Shown here piece by piece: positions 22,364 to 31,080 of a DNA stretch of 35,492 bases. How positions within the stretch are numbered: the first letter of the stretch is position 1; the number at the start of each line of letters is the position of its first letter. Made by a program: the position numbers and the translations under genes. Location: positions 1 to 35,492 of the forward strand of contig CAYSTJ010000047.1 in the NCBI GenBank assembly GCA_964434105.1, read 5' to 3'. Source of the stretch: CAYNST01 sp964434105 (GTDB lineage: Bacteria > Pseudomonadota > Gammaproteobacteria > Pseudomonadales > Cellvibrionaceae). The notes beneath the pieces are model-generated. The model worked only from the letters and a program-made list of their open reading frames with translations. It had not been told where the DNA came from and did no database searches.

Positions 22364-23022
22364 CGCGGACCATCCGGCATGATCGCATCGAAATCGATAA
22401 TGTCAATAAATTCACCGGAGGTTACAACCGGTTTTTGCAGATCGGGCTGATTGATACAGACCAGGTGTCCGATGCCGTAGGTGCTGGCGGTGCGCAGAAC
22501 GTGTACATTATCGTCCACCAGCAGGGTGCGGCGCGGGTCAAAGTCTTCAGCCTGTGCGAGGCAATGCCAGAATGCGTCGGCTTCCTTTGGCTGGCGATAA
22601 TCATGCGAGGAAATCACGATATCCAGCCACTGGTCGATGCGACTGACTTCCAGTTTCAGGTCCAGACTACGCCGGTGGGCGTTGGTGGTCAGTATTACTT
22701 TCTTGCGCGATTCTTTCAGTCGGCGCAGAAAGGCTTCGGCGTGCGGGCGCAGCTGGATTTTGTGTTGAACTTCGCGCTTCAGGGCAGAAATATCCATACG
22801 GGTCAACTCAGACCAGTGGTCCAGACAATACCATTCCAGGGTGCCTTCGTATTGGCGGATCATGGCCGTGAGTTCCCGCTCAGCGGTGTCGAAATCGAGG
22901 TTGTTGGCTTCGGCATAGCGCAGTGGCAGGTGCCGCAGCCAGAAATAATTGTCGAAATGCAGGTCCAGCAGGGTCCCGTCCATATCCAGCAGGACCGTGT
23001 CCAGCATACTCCAGTCGATCAT
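22360..23022 (-). CDS. yrfG: GMP/IMP nucleotidase YrfG (HAD family)
   Basis: A 220-aa HAD phosphatase. Motif I is DMDGT at 13-17 (nucleophile Asp13), motif II ILTTNA, motif III Lys in RQPKEADAFW, motif IV LLVDDN. The helical cap after motif I (FDNYFWLRHLPLRYAEAN) matches YrfG, which dephosphorylates GMP and IMP in E. coli; substrate is by homology. ATG 23022 is preferred to GTG 23037, which would add five residues. First gene of the operon with hslR and hslO. Its promoter lies in the region 23023-23091, back to back with a rightward promoter for the structured RNA. Confidence 0.93.
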   Translation of the reverse strand: MIDWSMLDTVLLDMDGTLLDLHFDNYFWLRHLPLRYAEANNLDFDTAERELTAMIRQYEGTLEWYCLDHWSELTRMDISALKREVQHKIQLRPHAEAFLRRLKESRKKVILTTNAHRRSLDLKLEVSRIDQWLDIVISSHDYRQPKEADAFWHCLAQAEDFDPRRTLLVDDNVHVLRTASTYGIGHLVCINQPDLQKPVVTSGEFIDIIDFDAIMPDGPR

Positions 23023-23091
23023 GGTAAGCGTCCGCACGTCGGGTTAAATGAAAGAAAACAAACTTTTGGCAGTTTGAACCAATATGAAAAC

Positions 23092-23120
23092 TTCAAAAAA
23101 TACAATCCGTAGTGCATAAT
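23092..23120 (+). promoter_or_regulatory. Sigma70-type promoter for the structured RNA
   Basis: TTCAAA (23092-23097, 4 of 6 to consensus) and CATAAT (23115-23120, 5 of 6) are separated by 17 bp. The expected start, near 23126-23128, coincides with the first base of a perfect 7-bp hairpin. Confidence 0.5.
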
Positions 23121-23126
23121 AGTGTG

Positions 23127-23379
23127 AACCAGTTCGGGAAACTGGTGTCTATTGTTACTGAGGCGCAGAAGTAATAGCAACAGACCCGGCACAGTCAACG
23201 CGACATATGTATTTGGTCGGAAAGCAGTCGAATCCGACCAGCAACTGCTAGGCTTTAAATAGGCATGCTGAGGTCTGGCGTTACACCCCGCTGTGATTGG
23301 CGGCAGACAAACGAACAGGTAGTCCCAGCATACCAGTCCACCGAAAACTACCTGATTTCACTCCATGGACGACTTTTTT
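23127..23379 (+). ncRNA. Candidate structured small RNA, about 250 nt
   Basis: No convincing ORF, but dense pairing. P1: 23128-23134 with 23140-23146 (ACCAGTT/AACTGGT). P2: 23147-23159 with 23170-23185, twelve pairs with one mismatch and a 3-base bulge. P3: 23214-23221 with 23233-23240 (TGGTCGGA/TCCGACCA); its loop base run GCAGT (23224-23228) matches ACTGC at 23244-23248, an H-type pseudoknot. P4: GTCTG 23273-23277 with CAGAC 23304-23308. P5: 23316-23323 with 23347-23354 (CAGGTAGT/ACTACCTG), loop GTCCA (23336-23340) matching TGGAC at 23366-23370, a second pseudoknot. Six T follow at 23374-23379. A promoter fits just upstream. It does not match tmRNA, 6S, RNase P RNA, or the cobalamin and GEMM riboswitches as I know them. 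It could also be a long structured leader of the 71-aa gene. Confidence 0.45.
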
Positions 23380-23533
23380 AGATGTTACCGTCTGGTATAA
23401 AACAAGTTGTTGTTTATAGCATCAGATTTTGTAAGCACCACAAAGTTCAGCGCCTGCGGCAGGGATAGGCCCTGTTCGCGGGGAAAACATGATAGGTACC
23501 TTTAATTTATTACATCGAGGGTGAAGCCTGAAA
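23380..23533 (+). promoter_or_regulatory. Leader of the 71-aa gene with alternative hairpins
   Basis: CAGG(G) at 23460-23464 can pair either with CCTG at 23453-23456 or with CCCTG at 23470-23474, so the two stems exclude each other. This is the form of a simple RNA switch, though both stems are short. GAGGGTGAAG, ending near 23526, serves as ribosome site for the ATG at 23534. Confidence 0.35.
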
Positions 23534-23749
23534 ATGAAAGCACAATTATGCGAACCTCAGCCGGTCCGGGATTATCCACCACATTTATCTGTTCTTCAAA
23601 CCCAACTGGTGCGCGAGATTACCTGCCTTGAGCGTCAGATGGAGCGAGCCCGCGAGCTGGATGCTCCGGATGAAAATATGATGCAAACCTTTGAGTCCAT
23701 GATAGAAAGCCGCCGTCGCATGTTGAACAACATGCCCTGGAGTGAATAA
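23534..23749 (+). CDS. Small helical hypothetical protein, 71 aa
   Basis: The product is mostly amphipathic helix (LSVLQTQLVREITCLERQMERARELDAPDENMMQTFESMIESRRRMLNNMPW) with heptad-like spacing, so a small coiled coil is likely. No signal or membrane segment. A GAGGG ribosome site lies upstream. It is isolated between the structured RNA and exeA; function unknown. The length and codon use favour a real gene. Confidence 0.65.
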   Translation: MKAQLCEPQPVRDYPPHLSVLQTQLVREITCLERQMERARELDAPDENMMQTFESMIESRRRMLNNMPWSE

Positions 23750-23800
23750 ACCCACTCGGCCGGCGGGCCTTACCGCTTCTCTGCAGGGGCTGCTGAATCC

Positions 23801-23819
23801 GTCGGGTCAGCGGCCCGAC
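23801..23819 (+). terminator. Hairpin GTCGGG-N7-CCCGAC after the 71-aa gene
   Basis: A 6-bp perfect GC stem about 50 bp after the stop codon. The downstream sequence is pyrimidine-rich but lacks a clean T-run, so it is a weak terminator. Confidence 0.35.
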
Positions 23820-23956
23820 CCGTCTCTCCATATATTTGATCATTCGATTTACTTCAGTGGCCGCAGGCCCTAATAATTGCTGCTGACAGGACACTGAAGC
23901 CAATTCAGGTTATTATCGCGCCAACGCTAGTCAACAACGGGCACCCGTAACCTTTT

Positions 23957-25606
23957 ATGTACCATAGCTATTTTGGACTGGACGAGCAGGCGTTTTCGAT
24001 CGCCGTCAATCCGCGCTATCTGTATATGAGCTCCCAGCATCGGGAGGCGCTGGCGCACGTGCTTTATGGCGTCAATAGCGGCGGCTTCGTTATGCTGTCC
24101 GGCGAAGTTGGTACCGGCAAAACCACGATTATTCGTTGCCTTCTCGAGCAACTGCCCGACAACGCCGACCTGGCGGTGATACTCAATCCGTCCGCTACGG
24201 CGCGGGATCTGCTATGCAGTATTTGTGACGCGTTCCACGTACCTTATGAGCAGAACGAAACCAGCCTCAAGGTCCTGATGGACAAACTGTCGGAATTTCT
24301 GGTATCGAATCACCGTCGTGGGCGAAAATCCATCGTATTAATCGACGAAGCGCAACTGCTGAAAGTATCCACTCTGGAGCAGGTGCGGTTATTGACCAAT
24401 CTGGAAACCAACACCCAAAAGTTATTGCAAATCATTCTCGTGGGACAGCCGGAACTGAATGACCTGCTGGCAAAACCGGCGCTGCGGCAGTTGTCGCAGC
24501 GCATAACCGCGCGCTACCACCTGCGGCCACTCAGCGAGAAAGAAGTCGCTGCCTATATTAAACACCGGCTTAAAGTCGCCGGGATGCCCGCCGGCCGGCA
24601 ACCTTTTCCGGCCAGTATTATCCGTAAAATCCATCAGACCAGCCGCGGAATTCCCCGCATTATCAATGTATTGTGCGACCGCATGCTATTGGGTGCCTAC
24701 AGCCGCGAAGCCACGCTGGTCGATCAGTCGATCTTCCGGCAGGCGACCGTGGAAGTGCTGGGACGAACGAAAGAGCCGATGCAGCGCTGGTTCGACAAAT
24801 CCTGGCTCGTAGTCGGCGCTGGCGGATTGGGTGTGCTGCTGCTGAGCGGACTGTTCTGGCTGCTATTGGGCGGTAGCCGGGCGGCGGATCGTGAAGAACA
24901 GCTGGTCGGGGAGGGGCAGATTATCCGCGCCCGCCAGACAGATGCCGCGCTGCTCAACCGGCCCGCGGCTGACTCACGCCAACCGCAGTTCTGGATGCAG
25001 GACAAGACCGAAGCCCTGCGCGAGCTGATGCAGGTGTCCCGAATTACGGGAATTGGCGCCGATCCCTGTCGGACTGTCGATCAACAGGGATTTGCCTGTG
25101 AGACGCAGAAGGTCGTGACATGGGATGATTTTCGTCAGATCAATCGTCCTGCCGTATTAACCATCGTCACGCCGGCCCGATATTCCGGCTATGTCGTGTT
25201 GGTCGCCCTCAAGCAGGGCGACGCCTGGGTACGAATGGATGGCGAGGTACAACGCATATCGATGGAGTCGCTGGGTACACTCTGGAACGGTGAATTCACG
25301 TTTGTCTGGCGGCCACCACCCGGTTATAGCGAAGCGGTGGGGCTGGGATCCAGCGACCCGATGGTGGGTTGGGTTGCGCAGCAATTCGCCTTTCTGGACG
25401 GGCAGACGGCGCCCCTGGCACGGGAGCGCTTCAATACCCAGCTGCAACAGCGGGTGAAGCTGTTCCAGCGATCCCAGAACCTGAAAGATGACGGTGTCGT
25501 GGGAATGCAGACGCTATTGCGGTTGAATGAAGTTCTGGGGCTGGAAAAATCCATGTCCGATATGGCGTTGACCATGAACGACCCTCGCCCGAAATCCGGA
25601 GGTTAA
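23957..25606 (+). CDS. exeA: ExeA/GspA-type AAA ATPase of type II secretion assembly
   Basis: A 549-aa inner-membrane ATPase. Walker A GEVGTGKT is at 49-56, Walker B SIVLIDEAQ at 125-133; the N-terminal MYHSYFGLDEQAFSIAVNPRY is the usual ExeA entry. One membrane helix lies at about 283-305, then a periplasmic part with a peptidase-C39-like or unclassified middle and a C-terminal peptidoglycan-binding module (RVKLFQRSQNLKDDGVVGMQTLLRLNE). ExeA with ExeB remodels or binds peptidoglycan so the secretin GspD can assemble (Aeromonas knowledge). The ribosome site is poor. The next gene, gspB, starts one base after its stop. Other gsp genes are not in the window. Confidence 0.94.
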   Translation: MYHSYFGLDEQAFSIAVNPRYLYMSSQHREALAHVLYGVNSGGFVMLSGEVGTGKTTIIRCLLEQLPDNADLAVILNPSATARDLLCSICDAFHVPYEQNETSLKVLMDKLSEFLVSNHRRGRKSIVLIDEAQLLKVSTLEQVRLLTNLETNTQKLLQIILVGQPELNDLLAKPALRQLSQRITARYHLRPLSEKEVAAYIKHRLKVAGMPAGRQPFPASIIRKIHQTSRGIPRIINVLCDRMLLGAYSREATLVDQSIFRQATVEVLGRTKEPMQRWFDKSWLVVGAGGLGVLLLSGLFWLLLGGSRAADREEQLVGEGQIIRARQTDAALLNRPAADSRQPQFWMQDKTEALRELMQVSRITGIGADPCRTVDQQGFACETQKVVTWDDFRQINRPAVLTIVTPARYSGYVVLVALKQGDAWVRMDGEVQRISMESLGTLWNGEFTFVWRPPPGYSEAVGLGSSDPMVGWVAQQFAFLDGQTAPLARERFNTQLQQRVKLFQRSQNLKDDGVVGMQTLLRLNEVLGLEKSMSDMALTMNDPRPKSGG

Positions 25607-25607
25607 G

Positions 25608-26546
25608 ATGTCATTGATACTCGATGCATTGAATAAATCGGACCACGAGCAGGAGAAGCCTGGTGACGTACCTGATCTGCACGCGAGGCACTACCCGATC
25701 GAAGAAGATGTCGGCGACCGAAAACGCCTGCTGTATCTGATCGCTATTATCGGCCTGGCATTGATGGTCGTCATTTTGCTGGCGTTGCTGGTATGGTACC
25801 GTCCGGGACCGCCGCCGCTGGATCCCGTGTCGCCGGCGGCAGTACCGGTGACGGCGGATCAGCCACTTCCGGCACAACCGGCCACGCTGGCGGCGGGTAG
25901 TACGGTATCCCCGCCAGAGGAAGCAGCAGAATCGCCACCAGAGGCCGCCCAATCGGAGAAGGACGCCCGGTTTGGCCGACAAATGCTCACACCTCTGGAA
26001 GAAAGCGTCGTGATTTCGCCACCCGCCGATGATGATGTTCTGGCGCTGTATCAGGTGCAGGTGGACCCGGAGCCGATACCTATTCGCGAACCTGCCGTGA
26101 AGACGGTTACACCTGATCGGCAGACCGTCGATCGCGACGAGGTTCAGCAACTGTGGCGGGAAATGAACGAACAGCAACGTCGACCGGTCGCACTGCCACC
26201 CGGTGTGGAGATTGAAAAATTGCCGGATAGGCCGGTGGCTGCCAAAGCACAAACCCGGCCTGCGGTTCCGCCCGGCGTCAGTGCAGAAGAGAGCGTGCAA
26301 GGGCATATCGATGTGCCATTTCTGCATGAACTGCCGGAAAACTTCCAGAACACAATTCCGACGCTGATGTATGCCAGGCATGCCTACGAGCAGGGCTTTG
26401 TGATTATCAACAAGAAGCGCTATCACGAAGGTGATACCATGCAGGGAAACATTCTGCTGGAGAATCTTTTGGCAGATGGAATTCTGCTCCGGTTCAATGA
26501 CCGGACATTCAAGCTGGGTGCCGAGAGCAGCTGGGTAAATTACTGA
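25608..26546 (+). CDS. gspB: GspB-type type II secretion assembly protein
   Basis: A 312-aa bitopic membrane protein. It opens with MSLILDALNKSD, the signature of GspB/ExeB, has one membrane helix at 41-64, a long Pro/Glu-rich periplasmic spacer (70-240), and ends with the GspB domain (about 235-312: IPTLMYARHAYEQGFVIINKKRYHEGDTMQGNILLENLLADGILLRFNDRTFKL). It partners ExeA in secretin placement. GGAGG lies six bases before ATG 25608, and the start is one base after the exeA stop, so the pair is a coupled operon. Confidence 0.95.
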   Translation: MSLILDALNKSDHEQEKPGDVPDLHARHYPIEEDVGDRKRLLYLIAIIGLALMVVILLALLVWYRPGPPPLDPVSPAAVPVTADQPLPAQPATLAAGSTVSPPEEAAESPPEAAQSEKDARFGRQMLTPLEESVVISPPADDDVLALYQVQVDPEPIPIREPAVKTVTPDRQTVDRDEVQQLWREMNEQQRRPVALPPGVEIEKLPDRPVAAKAQTRPAVPPGVSAEESVQGHIDVPFLHELPENFQNTIPTLMYARHAYEQGFVIINKKRYHEGDTMQGNILLENLLADGILLRFNDRTFKLGAESSWVNY

Positions 26547-26598
26547 CTCGAGATACCAATCGCATTTGCGCAGTTTAACAGTCTAATTGGCCAATGGC

Positions 26599-27573
26599 AT
26601 GGCAAGAATCGTCGATATAATCGATTTCCGTCAGGACTCCAATCGTTACGCGGGTTTCGCCGCGCTATTGCTCGTCACACCTTTTTCGATCGTTAACCTG
26701 TTGGGTGGACACTTCTTTCTCGGATCGTTCTCGCTGGCCGTCATCGTCCTGTTTCTGGTCAATTCCTGGGGTATCAGCCGCGGCCGACCGATGCCGCTAC
26801 TGGCGTTTTTGGGTTTAATGCCGGCGGCGGTTATATGTCTGGGTTTTGCGGTTTACGAGCGGGGTATGATCGGCGTACTCTGGTGCTATCCGGCAGTACT
26901 GGTCATGTATCTGATATTGCAGGAAAAGCAGGCGTGGTTGTCCAGCCTGCTGATGATTGGTATGGTCGTCGTGCTGTGTATGCAAACAATGGAATGGACG
27001 CTGACGGTTCGCATCGGCATGACGTTATTGACGGTCAGTGTATTTGCCGGCATTTCGTTACGGCTTATTTCCCGTCAGCAGGAGCGGCTACATCAGTTCG
27101 CGGTGACCGATCCGCTAACCGGGTTATCCAATCGGCTGTTATTGGGTGCTTCACTGGAGCAGGCAATAAGCTATAGCAAACGTACAGCCAGTCCAATGAC
27201 GTTGCTCGCAATTGACCTGGACCATTTCAAAAAGATCAATGATGAACTGGGGCACGATGCCGGGGACCAGGCGCTGCGTAATCTCGCGGACCTTCTGCAG
27301 ACGCGGGTCAGGCGCAGTGATCAGCTCTTCCGTTGGGGCGGAGAGGAATTTCTGGCGCTACTGTATGGCACTGACGCCGACGCCGGTCTGCGAGTCGCTG
27401 AACAACTGCGGCAGGCAATTGAAAGTGCACCGCTGTTGCCGGGGCGGAAAATTACAGCCAGTATGGGTCTGGCGACTTTGCAAAGCGGTGAAACCTGGCA
27501 GGAATGGGTGAAACGCAGTGACAGAAAGCTGTATCAGGCAAAGAATGCCGGACGCAATCGCGTGTGTGAATAA
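26599..27573 (+). CDS. Membrane diguanylate cyclase (GGDEF)
   Basis: A 324-aa protein with five or six hydrophobic segments in residues 15-155 and a GGDEF domain in 160-322. Catalytic GGEEF is at 247-251, with RxxD inhibitory site (RRSD, 238-241) at the right spacing; DPLTGLSNR and LDHFKKINDELGHDAGD are intact. It should make c-di-GMP in response to a membrane or periplasmic signal; the sensor part belongs to no family I can name. ATG 26599 is chosen; TTG 26587 is an alternative. It starts 52 bp after gspB, so a common transcript is possible, and frmA begins 38 bp after its end. Confidence 0.92.
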   Translation: MARIVDIIDFRQDSNRYAGFAALLLVTPFSIVNLLGGHFFLGSFSLAVIVLFLVNSWGISRGRPMPLLAFLGLMPAAVICLGFAVYERGMIGVLWCYPAVLVMYLILQEKQAWLSSLLMIGMVVVLCMQTMEWTLTVRIGMTLLTVSVFAGISLRLISRQQERLHQFAVTDPLTGLSNRLLLGASLEQAISYSKRTASPMTLLAIDLDHFKKINDELGHDAGDQALRNLADLLQTRVRRSDQLFRWGGEEFLALLYGTDADAGLRVAEQLRQAIESAPLLPGRKITASMGLATLQSGETWQEWVKRSDRKLYQAKNAGRNRVCE

Positions 27574-27611
27574 CCTGAAGGTTCCTACAAAAATCAACCA
27601 GCGAGGCACTG

Positions 27612-28718
27612 ATGAAAACAAGAGCTGCGGTGGCATTTGCTGCCAACCAACCACTCGAAGTTATTGAAGTCGACCTGGAAGGTCCCCGAGCCGGTGAGGT
27701 GCTGGTAGAAATCCGGGCAACGGGCGTCTGCCATACCGATGCCTTTACCCTGTCCGGCGATGACCCCGAAGGCGCTTTTCCGACCATTCTTGGCCACGAA
27801 GGGGCGGGGATCGTTGTCGACGTAGGACCCGGTGTCACGTCCTTGCAGAAAGGTGACCACGTCATTCCGTTATACACCCCTGAATGCCGGCAATGCGACT
27901 ATTGCCTGCACCCGCGAACCAACCTGTGTCAGGCGATACGCAATACCCAGGGGCAGGGCCTGATGCCGGACGGCAGCAGTCGCTTCAGTCTGGACGGCAA
28001 ACCATTACGTCATTATATGGGCTGCTCGACCTTCTCCAATTATACCGTGCTGCCGGAGATAGCCTTGGCAAAGATCCGGCAGGACGCGCCTTTCGACAAA
28101 GTCTGTTATATCGGCTGCGGCGTGACCACGGGAATTGGTGCGGTCCTGTTCACCATGAATGTTGAAGCCGGGGCAACAGTCGCTGTATTTGGCTTGGGCG
28201 GTATCGGGCTGAATGTCATTCAGGGGGCACGCATGGTCGGTGCCGGCCGGATTATCGGGATTGATTTGAACCCGGCCCGTGAAGCACTGGGACGACAGTT
28301 CGGCATGACGGATTTCATTAACCCGACCGACGTCGACAACGTCGTGGATACGCTGGTACAGATGACGGGGGGCGGGGTCGATTACAGCTTTGAATGCATA
28401 GGCAACGTCAATGTCATGCGACAGGCGCTGGAATGCTGTCACAAGGGTTGGGGGCAAAGCTGCATTATCGGCGTGGCCGGCGCCGGTCAGGAAATTTCCA
28501 CACGCCCCTTCCAGCTGGTGACCGGGCGGTCATGGCACGGTTCGGCCTTCGGCGGGGCGCGTGGACGCACGGATGTCCCGAAGATCGTCGACTGGTATAT
28601 GGATGGGCGCATCAATATTGATGATCTTATCACGCATACGCTGCCCCTCACCGACATCAACCTGGCGTTCGATCTGATGCATCGCGGTGAGAGTATCCGT
28701 TCAGTGGTGGTGTTTTAA
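27612..28718 (+). CDS. frmA: S-(hydroxymethyl)glutathione dehydrogenase (class III ADH)
   Basis: A 368-aa zinc NAD-dependent enzyme that oxidises S-hydroxymethylglutathione, the adduct of formaldehyde and glutathione, to S-formylglutathione; it also reduces S-nitrosoglutathione in the family. Catalytic zinc ligands are C40 (GVCHTD), H62 (GHEGAG) and the Cys in IGCGVTTGIG; structural zinc is bound by C92, C95, C98 and C106. The Rossmann motif FGLGGIGLNVIQGAR is intact. GAGG lies shortly before the ATG. The fghA start overlaps its stop by one base. No frmR repressor is adjacent, so regulation may differ from E. coli. Confidence 0.97.
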   Translation: MKTRAAVAFAANQPLEVIEVDLEGPRAGEVLVEIRATGVCHTDAFTLSGDDPEGAFPTILGHEGAGIVVDVGPGVTSLQKGDHVIPLYTPECRQCDYCLHPRTNLCQAIRNTQGQGLMPDGSSRFSLDGKPLRHYMGCSTFSNYTVLPEIALAKIRQDAPFDKVCYIGCGVTTGIGAVLFTMNVEAGATVAVFGLGGIGLNVIQGARMVGAGRIIGIDLNPAREALGRQFGMTDFINPTDVDNVVDTLVQMTGGGVDYSFECIGNVNVMRQALECCHKGWGQSCIIGVAGAGQEISTRPFQLVTGRSWHGSAFGGARGRTDVPKIVDWYMDGRINIDDLITHTLPLTDINLAFDLMHRGESIRSVVVF

Positions 28719-29557
28719 TGATGCGACAGATCAGCGCCAACAAAATATTTGACGGGCAACAACTGCGGTTTCAGCACGCGTCGGATACGCTTCACTGTGA
28801 TATGCACTTTTCCGTGTATCTGCCGCCGGCGGCATCGGCCGGGCCAGTGCCGGCGATCTACTGGCTGTCCGGGCTGACCTGTACCGACGAAAATTTCGTT
28901 CAAAAAGCGGGCGCCCAGCAATACGCAGCACGGCATCAGGTCGCGTTGATCGTTCCGGACACGTCGCCACGCGGCGAGCAGGTACCGGACGACCCCGAGG
29001 GCGCCTGGGACTTCGGCCTGGGGGCAGGTTTTTACGTCGATGCGGTCAACGAACCCTGGGCCCGGCATTACCGCATGTACAGTTACATTGCGCAGGAATT
29101 GCCAGCGCTGGTTGAGCGGCAGCTGCCGGTGACGTCGGCCCGGTCCATCATGGGGCATTCGATGGGTGGCCATGGCGCACTGACCATCGCCCTGAAGCAC
29201 CCGTCTACTTTTGCCAGTGTGTCGGCGTTCTCGCCAATCTGCGCACCCTCACAGTGCCCCTGGGGGCAGAAAGCGTTGGGGCGATTCCTGGGAGAGGACC
29301 GTGCGAGCTGGGCAGAATACGACGCCTGCGCTTTGATACATGACGGCGCCCCGCATTTACCCCTGCTGGTCGATCAGGGCAGCGCCGACAGTTTTCTCGA
29401 TGAGCAGTTGATGCCGCACCTTTTACAGCAGGTATGCAAAGCGAGCGGTTATCCGTTAACGTATCACCTGCGGGACGGTTACGACCACAGTTACTTTTTT
29501 ATCGCGACTTTTATCGAACAGCATATTCACTTTCATGCATCCCATTTAAAGCGCTGA
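28718..29557 (+). CDS. fghA: S-formylglutathione hydrolase
   Basis: A 279-aa serine esterase of the esterase D type that hydrolyses S-formylglutathione to formate and glutathione, completing formaldehyde detoxification started by frmA. Nucleophile Ser148 is in GHSMGG; the acid is the Asp near LLVDQGSADSFL and the base is His in GYDHSYFF. The N-terminal YWLSGLTCTDENFVQKAGAQ is characteristic. TAATG makes the start overlap the frmA stop by one base; a second ATG three bases later is possible. Confidence 0.97.
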   Translation: MMRQISANKIFDGQQLRFQHASDTLHCDMHFSVYLPPAASAGPVPAIYWLSGLTCTDENFVQKAGAQQYAARHQVALIVPDTSPRGEQVPDDPEGAWDFGLGAGFYVDAVNEPWARHYRMYSYIAQELPALVERQLPVTSARSIMGHSMGGHGALTIALKHPSTFASVSAFSPICAPSQCPWGQKALGRFLGEDRASWAEYDACALIHDGAPHLPLLVDQGSADSFLDEQLMPHLLQQVCKASGYPLTYHLRDGYDHSYFFIATFIEQHIHFHASHLKR

Positions 29558-29631
29558 AGGCAATTCGCCTGCGTGGGCACACGCTGGACGCTTTGAATGG
29601 CCAGTCAGGGTAGCGCAATACCCGGAGAACC

Positions 29632-30774
29632 ATGAACCATTTACATTATTTCAGGCGCGGGCTGGCAGGCGCATTGGTGCTGACAGCCGGTGTGATCTGG
29701 GGGTGTCAATCCATGTCACAAAACACAGACGACGCGACAGGCAACATCGCCATTGTTGCCGGGACATACAGTCAGCAGGGCAGCGAAGGCATCTATCGGT
29801 TTTTCCTCGATCGCCACACGGGCGAAATGAGCGCACCGACGCTTTTACTGGCGACAGATAATCCATCATACCTGGCCGTGTCCGACGCCAGGCTGTTTGT
29901 GGCGAATGAATCGGACCCGGGCCAATTGTCGACCGTGGCGCTTGACCCGGAAAGCGGCATAGGCAGTGAGATCAGTCGTAAGGCGACCGGTGGCGCTGCG
30001 CCATGCTACCTATCCCTGCACCCTTCGGCGCAGTTTGTGGCAACGGCCAATTACAATGGCGGCAACATTTCTGTTTTTCGGCTGGATGATGCCGGTGTGC
30101 CAATAGCGGATGCCACAGTGCGTGACCACACCGGGCGGGTTGGCCCCCATCCGGACCGACAGGATGCGCCTCACGCGCATTGGGTGCAGTGGGACCCACA
30201 AGGGCAATATCTCTATAGCGTGGATTTGGGTCTCGATGAAATAAAGCAGTTTGATTTTGATGGCGACACCGGTCGCCTGTCCGACGCGCGCACAGCCCTC
30301 CGGCTGCAGCCTGGCGATGGGCCCCGCCATATGTTTTTTCATCCGGAACTATCGGTAACCTATATTCTGAATGAACTCAGCAATACGGTGGTTACAGCGG
30401 CACTGGATGAAAATGGCAAGCTAACAGAGCGGCAACGCCTGGGGACCTTGCCTCCGGCGTTCACCGGGCACAGCCAGGCCGCGCATCTTTATGTTACCCG
30501 GGACGGGCGTCACCTCTATGTCTCAAATCGGGGCCATAACAGCATTACGGCATTTGCGATTGACGAAAAGGGGCACCTTCGCTGGCTGGATAACACAAGT
30601 ACCGGTGGCGACTGGCCCCGCCATTTTCTGGTACTGGAAGACGCCGGTATTTTGCTGGTGGCCAACCAGCAGGCCAACACAGTCGGACAGCTGACAATTG
30701 ACGCGGATGGTCGTCTCGCCCTGACCGACCAGACGCTGACCGTGCCGCAGGTGACATTTCTCGGTCAACTCTAG
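29632..30774 (+). CDS. Lactonase-family (Pgl-like) beta-propeller lipoprotein
   Basis: A 380-aa protein of the seven-bladed lactonase family, related to 6-phosphogluconolactonase YbhE/Pgl. The blades are visible as repeated AGTYSQQGSEGIYRFFLD, NPSYLAVSDARLFVANE, CYLSLHPSAQFVATANYNGGNISVF, PHAHWVQWDPQGQYLYSVDLG, GPRHMFFHPE and LYVSNRGHNSITAFAI. Unlike cytoplasmic Pgl it has an N-terminal export signal with Cys25 (VIWGC), so it is probably a lipoprotein and its substrate is extracytoplasmic; a sugar-lactone role is thus uncertain. GGAG lies eight bases before the ATG. It follows fghA by 74 bp on the same strand. Confidence 0.88.
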   Translation: MNHLHYFRRGLAGALVLTAGVIWGCQSMSQNTDDATGNIAIVAGTYSQQGSEGIYRFFLDRHTGEMSAPTLLLATDNPSYLAVSDARLFVANESDPGQLSTVALDPESGIGSEISRKATGGAAPCYLSLHPSAQFVATANYNGGNISVFRLDDAGVPIADATVRDHTGRVGPHPDRQDAPHAHWVQWDPQGQYLYSVDLGLDEIKQFDFDGDTGRLSDARTALRLQPGDGPRHMFFHPELSVTYILNELSNTVVTAALDENGKLTERQRLGTLPPAFTGHSQAAHLYVTRDGRHLYVSNRGHNSITAFAIDEKGHLRWLDNTSTGGDWPRHFLVLEDAGILLVANQQANTVGQLTIDADGRLALTDQTLTVPQVTFLGQL

Positions 30775-31047
30775 TTCTCGAAGTCGGTCTCGTTCCGTTC
30801 AACGACGCGCTGTCCAGGCCGGGCAGCGACTGCACAACGGCGCAACGTATCATTCGCATCGCGTCATGAATGAATCCGGGTTTGCGTCATTGCCGGAATT
30901 CTTCTGAGGGTACGCCCGGGTATCCATGTCTCCGGTTTCCGACGCTGGAATGGATTATGATCTATGGTTAGGGATACCTTGTTCGGATAAATCGGGTTAT
31001 TCCGTTGCCAGCCGGGACTGTTTATTAACCGGGAGAGGAGCACTTTC

Positions 31048-31080
31048 GTGGACGGTCCGCTTCGCGTCGCCTATGAATGA
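31048..31080 (+). other. Possible 10-codon leader ORF before the GGDEF-EAL gene
   Basis: GTG 31048 follows GAGGAG by seven bases and encodes MDGPLRVAYE before TGA 31078-31080, which overlaps the ATG 31073 of the large gene. The main gene itself has no ribosome site at 31073. Such an arrangement can couple translation; it is equally compatible with chance. Confidence 0.3.

Noticed and set aside
23211..23245. T-arm-like stretch TCGAATCC within a hairpin, suggesting a tRNA
   Set aside because: No acceptor, D or anticodon arms can be drawn around it.
23127..23379. Known riboswitch or housekeeping RNA
   Set aside because: I could not find the conserved core strings of tmRNA, 6S RNA, RNase P RNA, or the cobalamin, GEMM c-di-GMP or glycine riboswitches.
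27574..27611. AACCT-GA-AGGTT palindrome before frmA as a terminator or operator
   Set aside because: The arms are only five bases with a two-base loop; too short to support either role.
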